Shown: piece after piece, positions 39,190 to 49,641 of the stretch
Numbering within the stretch: position 1 is the first letter of the stretch
Layout of the letters: each line of letters starts with the position of its first letter
From: Sindora glabra
Lineage: Eukaryota; Streptophyta; Magnoliopsida; Fabales; Fabaceae
DNA: 64,000 nt
Direction of reading: 5' to 3'
Assembly: GCA_020226215.1 (NCBI GenBank)
Contig: CM035230.1
Span: 24,037,883 to 24,101,882, forward strand
Notes under the pieces: generated by a model
What the model was told of the DNA's origin: nothing
The model's input: the letters and a program-made list of their open reading frames with translations, nothing else
Databases searched by the model: none
Position numbers and translations under genes: made by a program

Positions 39190-39849
39190 ACTTCCTTATT
39201 TCACGTCCCTCTTTTATTCCAGACCAATATGACTCAAAATAAAATGTCAATGGAATATTGGTTTGATTAGATTGCTAATCTTGAGCATGGCAATGAACAA
39301 TTAAAAGGTGGGGGCCTTTAAGATATTCCACATGATCGATATGATAGAGGTAGTTTTTCTCAGCTCCAATAATATTGGAAATAGAGCCATACACCTCTCA
39401 TATTTGAGGGAAGCATATCTTGTACGACAAGGCACACAGCAATCCCCCAACATTCACTCTTATAGCAATTGTCAGGTATCTCCACTGTTATTGATATTGC
39501 CCCAAAATCTTTTTCTTCTGAAGATGCTTTGTTCCCAACATGACAACTCTGATTGTCGAACCACGGTGAAATTTCACTTCCTGGGACATAAAATACACCT
39601 CGACCCTCAAAAATGCCTTTCCTTGTCACTTGTAATATAAAAATTGGTCAAATACTAAAATAGAAGAAAAGGAGACATTTTATATATATATATAGAAAGA
39701 GAGACATCAAAAAATGAATAGTCCACCTGGAGCAAGGATCCCATTTCCATTGAAGTAGCCAAGACACCCAATATCTGTTGTTGATATTGATATAGCAGTG
39801 GTTTCATCAAATTACAATTCAACACGTTAACATGTTGCACATTAGGGGG

Positions 39850-41580
39850 ATGATTTGGCAATGACTTAAGGCTTCAGCAGTTGTACAAGCAGACATAGCC
39901 CTTGTTTGGTAAGTAGCTTTTCAAATGGCTTTTGGCTGTTTGACTAAAATTTAGCTAATTGACCAATTAAAAAGCTATTTCTTGTGTTTGATAATCAGTT
40001 GATTTAAATAGCTGCTTGCCCTTCAAACAACTGAAGTTAAAATGCTGAGGTGCCGAGCATTTTTAATCAGCGTTTCTGAACCATCCATCTTTATTTCTGC
40101 TTTTATCCTTTATCCTCAGGGCATTCAGATTTCCTTTTTTTTCTCTCAATGATGTGCGCAACAATTGCATCATCTCCATCACAACGTTTCTAATAAAACT
40201 GTGACTACCACTTACATCCCTTAAAATCCTGCCATTTCCATCATCTTTTTTTTATAGAAATAAGATGCATCTAGTTTGATTTTAATAAAAAATAAACAAA
40301 ATAGGTAGTCTTTCATTTTAATGCATCTGGTTTATGTTTTTATTGATAAATTTTTTTATAAAAATTATATTAATTTAATTTTGAAAAATATTTAATTTAT
40401 AATAAATTATAATAATATATTATTTATAAAAATTTAATTTATTACAAAATATATAAAATTTAAAATATTAAAATAAAAAAATTTAAATAATTTATAAAAT
40501 ATATCCATATCCTTATTTGTCATTTTACACACAAACAACTAATTTTAAATAGCTGATTTTACTAAACACTTTTATTCAAACAGTTAATACAACCAGCTGA
40601 TAAAATTAACTAATATAATCAGCTATCAGTTAACAACTAATTCAATTAGTTAACTGCTACAGTTATTAACTAATTGCCAAACAAGGCCATACTCTAGATT
40701 GGGTGGAAGATTTGGCAATGACTTAAGGCTTCGACAGTTGTACAATGACTTGAGGCTTCGACAATTGTACAAGTTGAGGTACTCTAGATTGGGTGGAAGA
40801 TTTGGCAATGACTCGAGGTTTCGACAGTTGTACAAGCTAAAGTTGGCAATGACTCGAGGCTTCGGCAGTTGTACAAGCAGACATACTCTAGATTGGGTGG
40901 AAGATTTGGCAATGACTTGAGGCTTCGACAGTTGTACAAGCTGAGGTACTCTAGATTGGGTGGAAGATTTGGCAATGACTCGAGGGTTCGGCAGTTGTAC
41001 AAGCTGAGGTACTTTAGATTGGGTGGAAGATTTGGCAATGACTTGAGGCTTCGGCAGTTGTAGAAGCTGACGTCATTTAGATTGGGTGGAAGATTTGGCA
41101 ATGACTCGAGGTTTCGGCAGTTGTACAAGCTGAGGTGCTTTAGATTGGGCGGAAGATTTGGCAATGACTCGAGATTTCGGCAGTTGTACAAGCTGAGGTT
41201 ATTTATATTGGACGGAAGATTTGGCAATGACTCGAGGTTTCGGCAATTGTACAAGCTGAGGTGCTTTAGATTGGGCAGAGGATTCGGAAGATTTGGCAAT
41301 GACTCGAGGTTTCGGCAGTTGTACAAGCTGAGGTGCTCTAGATTGGGGGGAAGATTTGGCAATGACTGGAGACTTCGGCAGTTGCCCAAGCCGACATACT
41401 CTAGATTGGGTGGAAGATTTGGCAATGACTGGAGTCTTCGGCAGTTGTAGAAGCTGAGGTACTTTAGATTGGGTGGAAGATTTGGCAATGACTCGAGGCT
41501 TCGGCAGTTGTCCAAGCAGACATACTCTAGATTGGGTGGAAGATTTGGCAATGACTTGAGGCTTTGGCAATTGTCCAACC
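39850..41580 (-). repeat. 63-bp LRR-coding tandem repeat (about 14 units)
   Basis: About 14 units of mostly 63 bp (some 60-75 bp) encode, on the minus strand, a 21-residue module of the form LPPNLEYLSLYNCRSLKSLPN. Unit starts can be followed by the phrase GATTTGGCAATGACT on the plus strand, at about 40800, 40905, 40965, 41028, 41091, 41151, 41214, 41289, 41352, 41412, 41478 and 41541, plus one beyond the MITE near 39854. Related TNL copies here have only one or two such modules. Units keep frame except near 40840, where a partial unit breaks it. Confidence 0.92.
39898..40688. mobile_element. MITE inserted in the LRR repeat (PIF/Harbinger-like ends)
   Basis: The element is 791 bp with ends GCCCTTGTTTGG and, inverted, GGCCTTGTTTGG (11 of 12 identical). 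It is flanked by ATA (39895-39897 and 40689-40691). Joining the flanks restores GCAGACATACTCTAG, which is exactly the wording of neighbouring LRR repeat units (for example 40878-40892 and 41516-41530), so the boundaries are confirmed internally. A 3-bp duplication and GGCCTTGTTTGG-type ends suggest the Tourist/PIF-Harbinger group. A 4-bp CATA duplication is also formally possible. No coding capacity. Confidence 0.82.
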
Positions 41581-42519
41581 ACAATTTTTTGAGTTTGAGG
41601 AGTTTTGTCATACAGTGATTAGAAAGGTTCACAAAATTGTTGGCACCTAGATCTAACCGCTCCAACGACGAAAAGAAGCTAGAGTTTTGAGGAAATGATT
41701 TATCCGTGAGACTGCAACCTCTTGATATTAACCCACTGATCTTTGGGCAAAAACCTGAGATAGAATGAGCAAGATGGATCAAGTTATCCGCATCAACACA
41801 TTCTAATGCCTCGTTATCATTCATACTATCTGCCAGCTCCACATTACATATAATCTTCAGTTTGTCAAGAGAAATACTAATGACAAATAGTTTAGAAACA
41901 TTTTATAACTTCAGAAATGTGTCATGCGTAAAGAGTTTCTGTAAACTCTACTACAATTTCACTTAGCCATTCTAATTTCTCTTTTCATTCTATCCAACCA
42001 GACAAGCCATGAATATCATACATTACTTGTTTCTTTTGTCTTTTGCTAAGAAATTTGATTAAAGAAACGTAAATACGTTGTTATACAAGAGAAAAGCAAA
42101 GGATAACAAGAGTGGTGACTCACTCAGAACCATTGATTTAGGGAGGTTTTGTTCCCTTGCCTGCCTCACATCAGACGATGTTGTATCTTTACCATTAAAA
42201 TGCAATACAATGGTGGAGCTTTGAAAATCTTTATTTCTACACTGACTCGTCATTGTTGTGAGCCATGTTTGAACATCCTCCTTGCAAAACACACTTAATC
42301 ACACTTGTTACACATTATTTATATAAAAATTAATTGTTACTTGGATTTTTTATTATATTGTCAACATTTGTCTAGCAATTTTGAACCACAACTAAATCCA
42401 ATACATGACACGAATTTTATTCATGAAAATGCCAAAGATAAACATTATATGTGCGTGTGTGTAAAAAACCTGTTGAATATGAGAATGAAAGAAATGAGCT
42501 ATGACTATTAGTTTTTACA

Positions 42520-43303
42520 TTGATATTTGGAATCTAAATATAACTAGAAGTAGTATAATTGCTAAAAAATTCACAAGATTTTGTATTTTAATTCTAACCA
42601 ATCAATATAAAATTTGATGATCACAATCTAGTTTTATAAAAATTAATAAACATAATACTCTCACTTAACATGTATATGTTAACATGATTAAATATAGATA
42701 AAAGTGAAAATCCTTATTAATAAGGAAAAAAAGTACTATTTATATTAATAATACTACTTCTACTTTCTTATTTTCACTCTCTCTCTCTCTCACACATACT
42801 CATCCAAAAAAAAATGAAAATTAGACCTCATTTTGGCCCCACATGAACATGCTTATAGGTCTAGGGGACCAAACTTAAGGCCAAAGCACATGAGATATAG
42901 TGGGCTTTGAGCCATATCTTAATTCATATAATTTTAAGCTCATTTATAAATTAGGACATAACTCATAGGCTTGAGCTTAGGAGTCCAACAAAAGTTTTTA
43001 TTTGATACAATGAAATGGGATCATAATGTAAATATATTTATCTTATTATTATCTATGTTATTATAGGAGAGTTGAAAAATCATTTAAAAATTGACAGAAA
43101 AATAGACAAAGTATCAATATCTAATGGTTGTTAATTAAACTCTTCTAATACATGCTAGGTAATCATTATAATGATATCATGCATTGTTTTATTAATTAGA
43201 AGGAACAATACAAATAACATTAATTTTTTTTACTAAATCAAAATTGCTTGCTTTTCAAAAACAAATAAAATCTTTTACTAAAAACATTATTTTCCCCATT
43301 TTG

Positions 43304-43346
<43 letters not shown>

Positions 43347-43930
43347 TATGTATATACATATGTATGTATATACATATGTATATACATACATATGTATATA
43401 CATATGTATATATATGTATATATATATATATATATATTACAACGAATCTGGAATTTTAAAATGGAATGTGCTTATCAGCCGGCTTCATAGCAAGAATTTT
43501 TCGCTTTTAATTTATGTTTGACAAAACATTTTTTTTTCCTGTTACATTCAAACAGTTACAAGCATGAAAAACTTTGTTTATAATTCATCATAATTGATGA
43601 ATTGATAATTAATATCCACATATATTTAAAAAGTAAAATGATAATATTTAAGTATATTAAAAAATGAAAATTAGCTATTGAATAGATAGAAGAGAGGCAC
43701 ATGAAATATGATTTTTTTAAATACTTACCTATAAATATTACAATAAATTATTTAAAATAATTTTTAAAATATTAAATCAATTGACTTTGAATTATTAATG
43801 AAAAAGATTTTAGAAATTTTGACGGATGCAATTAGAGTTTGAAGTTGGGCTTAATCCAAATCAATACTGGATTTAGCTCATGATACATAATAAATTAACT
43901 CATTAAATAAGGTTAAACCCAGAATCCAAA
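42520..43930. other. Non-coding stretch downstream of TNL copy 2
   Basis: This lies between the LRR exon and the putative last exon region of TNL copy 2. Apart from the microsatellite and a short CT run near 42776-42792, nothing is recognisable. The expected post-LRR exon is not here. Confidence 0.5.
43305..43440. repeat. Compound TA / TATG / ACAT microsatellite
   Basis: A run of TA dinucleotides grades into interleaved TATG and TACA tetranucleotides and back to TA. It is largely self-complementary and likely to be highly variable between individuals. Confidence 0.95.
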
Positions 43931-45314
43931 CAATAAATTAAGTAAAAACCATTAAACTTAGTTTAATAGGTCCTCGAGTCCCTTTATACTCATGATCACC
44001 GGCTTGTAAGTTTGGATGTTGGTTTAGATAGGAAAATAGAGGTAGAAAGACGTAAAGGCATACCTCAGAATCAATTCCGTCCAAGTGACCCGATATTGGC
44101 GGATGTAATAAAATTTCCTCCAACTTATGAGAGTACGTTACTACTACATACTCTACATTTGGTGGCAACAAGGGTAATGATCCAAGATCTTTACAAAAAT
44201 CCAGGTTAACTTTCCTTAGTTTTAAGAGTTCAGAAAACCCGGGCAGTTGCACAACATTGCTGCCACATAGATCTATATACTCCAACGATGATTAGGAGCC
44301 AAGAGTTTCAGGAATCGATCCATCCGTGAAATTGAAGTAGCTTAATTTTAACTTAATCAACAAACAAAGACTTGGGGAAGAAGGAAGCAATGCTGGCAAT
44401 ACTTCCACATATAAACACTCGAGACTTTTCAAGTGAACAATGGAGGAAGGTAATTCTCTTATAGCAGTTTCCATTGCATTAAGATATTGAAGTGCCTCAT
44501 TTTCACCCAAATTATATGGCAGCTTTGAAATCTGTAAGCAACCCATTATGGAGAGATCTCTCAGAGACTTCAAATTACCAAAACTATTTGGAAGGCAAAT
44601 AAGCTTTCTGCACTTGTTCAGAGACAAAGTATGCAGGCCAGTCAAATAGCCCAAAGATGGAGGTAATTCCACTATAGCAGTCTCGTCCAATCCAAGATGT
44701 GACAGAGCAACCATATTTTTCCCGAACTCAGGAACTTTTTTGACATTTGAGCAGCCGTCCAAATGTAATATCTCCAAAGAACTCATTTCCAGCCTTTTTG
44801 GAAGCTTTTCAAGCTTTATGCACTCTTCCAAATTTACTTTAACAAGCCTTTTGTGCAATCCAATAGATGCATCAACCTCAACTAAGTTTGTACAACCTCT
44901 TAGATCCAATGTTGTGAGATTTGGAATTCCAGAAAAATTTGGAGTTTTAGTGAGATCTTTTGAATAACTCAAGTTGAGGGAAACTAACTTTGAAAATGGC
45001 TATTCATCAATATAAAGTAAAAAAGAAAAAGAGAGAAACAAATTAGCCTTTATTCTTTAACATTAGCAGATTTTCAGATATGTAAAAAGTACATTTAAAT
45101 TTAAACATCATACCTGTGTATCAATGCAAAGTTGGTTTATTTTGCTATTAGGCATTTCAAGGTGTACAAGTTCATCAAGTGGGATTCCTAGCGGCAAAGA
45201 CTTCAAAGGATAGTTCCTCCAAATGAGAACTTTCAGTCCACGAGGAAGACAATTTAGGCCGTGTGGAAGGTGCAAACCACTTGATGCAATGAGCAGTCTA
45301 AGGTTACACATTTT

Positions 45315-46717
45315 TTAGAAGACTTCTGGGTTCCAAAGAGCTTCATGAGGCCTTGAAAATTTGAGAGCTATACCTTGAATTGATTCAATTCCCTAATGAA
45401 AATAAAATAATGATGGAAGTGAGATTATGATACAAAAATTAACTTCTTATGTGCACAAAGAACTTACCATATTATTTCTAAATACTTTATCTATGTCTTC
45501 TAGAGACCACAGTCTACTCCGATTGCAAGCATGAGTAGGACATTCTTGATAAACAATGTTTCTACCCATTTCTACAAGCAAATCATGCATCCCCAAGTTT
45601 CCATTTTTATCAAGAGTTATCAGTGATTTTTCAATAAGTGCTTCTATACCAAATCTTGCATGGAAGCCACACTTTTCCAATATTTGGGATATATCATCTT
45701 TTTGCCACCCCTTAAAAAAGCAAGCAATATCTAGAAAGATTGCCTTTTCCATATCTAGCAATCCATCATAACTTATTCTTATTGTCTTCCATATGTCAAA
45801 CTGTGGATCTTTCTTTAACATATTCAAAGCATCTTCCCAAATAGATATATTTCTTCCACAAAGAGATGAACCGATTACATTGAGAGCCAAAGGAAGGCCT
45901 CTAGAAAATTGAACTACTTCATTTGACAACTCCAAAAAATGGGATTTTGGAGGTTTGTTACTTTTAAAGGCTTTTTGACAGAACAATTGAAGTGATTCGG
46001 CCTCGTTTAAGAGGTCAACATCGTACTTAGCTGAAATTCCATGAAAGGTTAGTATGTGGCTATCTCTTGTTGTTACTATTATCCTGCTTCCTGGACCAAA
46101 CCAGCCTTCATTTTCTGCCAAACTCTCCAGCTGGTTTTCAGAACTTACATCATCAAGGACGAGCAACACCTTTCTATTGCGTAATTGACGTCTAATTATG
46201 TCCTTCCCTTGTTCTGAATTTTCAATTTTCAAGCTCGTTATTTCCAAACGAGAAAGAAGTTCCCTTTGCAGATGAACCAAACCGTGACCTCTTTCACCAG
46301 ATATCTCTCTAATGTTGGCAAGAAAACAACAAATGTCAAATTGGCTGCAAATTTTGTTGAAGACAACGGTAGCAACTGTTGTTTTTCCTATACCGCCCAT
46401 GCCACATATCCCTATAAAGCGAACATCGTCCAATTCCATCCTCAAAAGTGAATCCATGCGTGCTATCTTTGAATCAATTCCAACCAGTCCATTAGTGGAT
46501 GTTGGCAATTCAGGTTGTAATTGAACCCACACGTCTTCAACAATTTTTCCAATTAGTTCTGTATCTCTCCTGAAAATAAGATAAAATCTTTTGAAGAGTA
46601 ATTAAATGATTTATATGATGCAAAGATAAGATTGAAGTTATCACCATTTTAACTATGGTCAAGAACTTTCAACTAATTTAGGTTGCGCTCCATTTATTTA
46701 GTAGAAAAGCATTTTTC

Positions 46718-46782
<65 letters not shown>

Positions 46783-48654
46783 TTTGTGTGTATATATATA
46801 TTAAAAATGAAAAAAATGATATACTATTTAGAATAATGATTTTAAAAAAATAATAGTTAGACATATGATAGTAAAAGAAAATAAATTCTTTTTTGAAATA
46901 GACTTTTTTTAAAATCTTTTATATTTAACATTAAACAAATGAATCAGTATTTGTTTATTTTCTATTTCTAAATATAGTTCTCTATTCATTTGCTTTTAAA
47001 AATAGAAGAATTTGCTTGACAACCTATTTTCAAAAATCAACTTAAAAGAATTATTCTCTAAATTTGCAATTTAAAAAAAAGAAAACAAAAATAACTTTGA
47101 ATTATTTTTTAAACTTATTTTCTTATTCTAAATATTAATTTTATAATTAAATTAAATATTTTCTTATTTACAGTATTAATCATACTTTATTCTTTGTTTT
47201 CCTTCGATTTAAAAATAATATTTGAGAAAAAATAGTTTTTGAAAATAATTTTTAAAAATATAAAAATAAAAATATATCCAAATAAACTCATAATTTCTTT
47301 CATTTTAATATTTTATAACTATATCCTATAAAAAAATATTTTCCATCAAATCAAACTAACCCTTAAAAATTGAGTTTTGACTATTTTCTGACTATATTCC
47401 TTAAAAAAGATGTTACATGTAAGGTGCACCGAGAGATTTACTGGGGCAATCACCCAAAAAAAAAAAAGTTTTATCACTATTATATGTGTGTTAATTATAC
47501 ATATCGGCTCCATCAAAAGAGATAAAAATCACTTTTAAGAGGAGTCAAAACATCTAAAATTTATTGCACACATGGAGGAACAAAAGAAATTAGAGGACAA
47601 TTGCTTCAATTTGAACAAAATTAAATAAACTTTCATTTTATTTTCAAAATCTACTCCGTCCTTCATTTAAACATAAAATAAATATATATATTAATCTAAA
47701 CTTAAATTTAAATTTAATTTTTATTAATAAATAATAAAAAATAATAGTTATAAATTTAAATCAAATAATAAAAGATATTCTAAGTACTTTACAATTAAAT
47801 TTGTGCTTTTATTAAGTCATACAGTTAAAAAAAACATTATACTCGCATCAAAATTAAAATTTTTAATTAGTCGTGTTTTAACGTAAAACATTTGATGTAC
47901 CTTAATTCCCTTTTATATGAATATATAATAAGTAAAAATATTAGATTACATATGTATTAGGAACTTACGAATCCTTGGAATCGTGACCACATAAACCAGC
48001 AACCCCTTTCAAGGCGTTTCTCCATCTCTGAACCTTGTCTTTGTCATCTCTGAATCTTTTTTCGTGCTTTTCAAAAGCTTCTTTAAAGCTTCCCGCTTGG
48101 TTCCTTACAGCAGAGGGGTCAACGTCATAGAAGATTGGGAAAACTTTTCTACCGAGAAGTTTTCGAGATTCAAGAATTTTCACGAGCTCATCCAGACACC
48201 AAGTCGAAGAAGCATAATTTCTGGATATAACGACAACGGATATGAACGATTCTTCAATTGCTTTCTGGAGTTCTTCCGAAATAACATCTCCTCTAATGAG
48301 CTTTTCCTCATCTCTGAAGGTGTTAAATCCACTATGTTTCAACGCCTTATATAGGTGATCTGTAAAATTCTTGCGAGTATCTTCTCCCCTGAAACTCACG
48401 AAAACGTCATACTTCCAGCTTCTGTTGGAATTAGGAGACTTTGAGGAAGACGACGCCATTGAAAGGCTATGGCTTGTAGAGCTCAGAAGATTTTTTTTGG
48501 GCCGTAACAGAAACCACAAGCAACAAACAACAGAAACAACAAACAAACCCCTAAGGAGGCCAAGCAACTCCATCGAGCAACAGATCAATACAAGGGGGAG
48601 GGGATCTGAAACCCAATCCAAAGGGCACACTCCCTTCTTGAAAGCTCTAGCCAC
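45315..48654 (-). CDS. TIR-NB-ARC protein (truncated TNL immune receptor), copy 2
   Basis: A plant intracellular immune receptor of the TNL family, truncated to TIR plus NB-ARC. Exons are 48654-47969, 46569-45468 and 45392-45315, joined in phase and ending at TAA (45317-45315), about 621 residues. Residues 19-50 are hydrophobic and followed by RPKK. TIR spans about 82-225, with YDVFVSFRGEDT and STWCLDEL, whose Glu (about 156) is the catalytic NADase residue in plant TIRs. NB-ARC spans about 230-590: P-loop GMGGIGKTT (285-293), kinase-2 LLVLDDV, GPGSRIIVTTRD, GLPLAL, FLDIACFF and MHD (about 556). All key motifs are intact. Alternative starts are Met28 (48573) and Met66 (48459). The first ATG is favoured because a TATA box lies about 80 bp upstream. 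Without LRR it could act as a TN-type signalling partner, or be a pseudogene; expression is unknown. Confidence 0.85.
46720..46800. repeat. TA-dinucleotide microsatellite in intron 1 of TNL copy 2
   Basis: A nearly uninterrupted TA run of about 60 bp is followed by ATTTGTGTG and more TA. It lies in the 1.4-kb intron between the TIR and NB-ARC exons. Confidence 0.95.
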
Positions 48655-48734
48655 CCAGTCAGCGGAAGGAGATAAAAAATTTTCGTAAAAGGGAAGAAGA
48701 AGAATTATTATGAAGTGAAAATATGTTACTCAGC

Positions 48735-48742
48735 CTTATATA
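48735..48742 (-). promoter_or_regulatory. Probable TATA box of TNL copy 2
   Basis: The minus strand reads TATATAAG, 81 bases upstream of the first ATG at 48654. Transcription would then start near 48705 and leave a leader of about 50 bases, which places the ATG at 48654 inside the mRNA as the first start codon. Confidence 0.55.
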
Positions 48743-48812
48743 GCTGTATTTTTGGCTTCTTTTCCTCACACCTAATCCAGTTTTTGCTTTCTGCTTTCCC
48801 AACGTGAGGGTG

Positions 48813-49424
48813 AAAATATAACTCTTTTCTATTATTCCTCCCAACACTAAATTACTTCATTACAAGTATTATTATGGACGACAAGTCTTTTTGTAAATTA
48901 ATCATTAGTAAAAAGATTCATGCTATTTTTAATATTGTAATTATTATAATATTATTAAAATTTATTTTTTAATTTAATTTTATATATTTTTTAATATATT
49001 TTAAATAAAATAATTAATTTATAAATAAATTAAAATTATTATTTTTAATAAAATTTTTAAATAATAAAATTTATTTATAAATAAATTAAAATAATTTTCA
49101 TTGAAATGAAATAAAATGAATTCTAAAAAACTCTGATGCCAATCGAACCCACATGAATGCAGGAAATGGGAAACCAGCTCGTACCTGTTAGAAAGAATTC
49201 TCCATGTAATTTCCACCTCCGTGTAAAATGGTTGCAGGCAAGTCTGGTAAAGTGGCTTCAACTTTTCCAACGCGTTTTCTTCACTCGTTTTCTCTGCTAA
49301 GTACTGAGCCCACAATTGTACTTTAGTGGATGAAAATATAACTCTTTTCTATTATTCCTCCCAACACTAAATTACAAGTATTATTATGGATGATAAGTCT
49401 TTTTGTAAATTAATCATTAGTAAT
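48813..49424. repeat. Direct repeats of about 90 bp in the TNL copy 2 promoter region
   Basis: Bases 48813-48911 and 49337-49424 are near-identical: both begin AACTCTTTTCTATTATTCCTC and share GACAAGTCTTTTTGTAAATTAATCATTAGTA, with small differences. About 425 bp of unrelated sequence lies between them. A third, more diverged copy is at 59590-59670, upstream of nothing recognisable. Confidence 0.85.
49185..49320 (-). other. Unidentified exon-like segment between the promoter repeats
   Basis: The minus strand is open and of coding-like composition, with stretches such as WAQYLAEKTSEENALEKLK and LYQTCLQPFYTEVEITW. It ends in SNR at a good splice donor (AACAG/GTACGAG). I do not recognise the family. 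It could be an exon fragment carried in with the duplicated segment, or the leader of a neighbouring gene. No partner exon was found. Confidence 0.4.
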
Positions 49425-49641
49425 TACTTCATTACCATAACCAAAGTCTTCGGGGAGGGGCAGTTTCATCGAAACAAGAAAAAGGTTATGTCCGCATGGG
49501 ACAGCTATGTTTTTGTCCATGCATCTTACTGGAGAGCTGGAAAGCTGCCAGAAGTTCACCAGAAATAATTAAATAGTCTTAAAATCTTTTTACATTTCTG
49601 ACACCTGAGCATGTAAAAGAAAAAACCTATAAACCTACTTT

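Larger units (their letters stand above)
36041..41925 (-). pseudogene. TNL immune-receptor relic 3 (LRR expansion, C-terminal domain), split by two transposons
   Basis: The minus-strand order is an LRR exon (from about 41925, after a TCATTAG acceptor, to 39727, at a CAG/GT donor), a C-JID-type exon (about 39629-39360, with FYVPGSEISPWF), and a short last exon (36118-36041, with EDAQAWRKTM and an in-frame TAA). No TIR or NB-ARC exon precedes it; upstream lies the last exon of the neighbouring TNL at 42280. The LRR exon carries an expanded 21-residue repeat and is interrupted by a MITE at 39898-40688. An LTR element (36146-39189) lies between the last two exons. A frame break occurs near 40840, within a partial repeat unit. 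It is a dead gene, but its structure records the cluster's history. Confidence 0.85.
42124..45314 (-). pseudogene. LRR and 3' remnant of TNL copy 2, beyond a stop codon
   Basis: This continues the TIR-NB-ARC gene but lies behind an in-frame TAA at 45317-45315. It has the remainder of the LRR-start exon (to 45114, ending at a CAG/GTATG donor) and a main LRR exon 44999-44064 with about ten repeats (for example LDLRGCTNLVEVDASIGLHK, TAIVELPPSLGYLTGLHTLS). That exon has a second TAA at 44294-44292. A short 3' exon, 42280-42124, begins EDVQTWLTTM and resembles the last exon of the other copies. No C-JID exon was found between them. Both stops look like point changes, to be compared with intact codons in paralogues. 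It is possibly transcribed as untranslated 3' sequence. Confidence 0.82.

Noticed and set aside
40699..41450. Plus-strand open frames with a repeated GGRFGNDSRFRQLYKLR module
   Set aside because: They are the antisense shadow of the LRR-coding 63-bp repeat. The minus strand gives the recognised LRR module and splice context, so the plus-strand repeat protein is not a gene.
43244..43459. Open frame encoding alternating Ile/Tyr
   Set aside because: It is a translation of the TA/TATG microsatellite, not a protein.
42124..48654. One giant TNL gene from 48.7 kb through the LRR expansion to 36 kb
   Set aside because: A last-exon-type sequence at 42280 already closes copy 2, and an equivalent one at 36118 closes relic 3. 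Two tandem copies, the second lacking its 5' half, fit better.
48064..48688. Plus-strand open frames opposite the TIR exon
   Set aside because: No family resemblance. The minus strand carries a clear TIR domain with splice sites.
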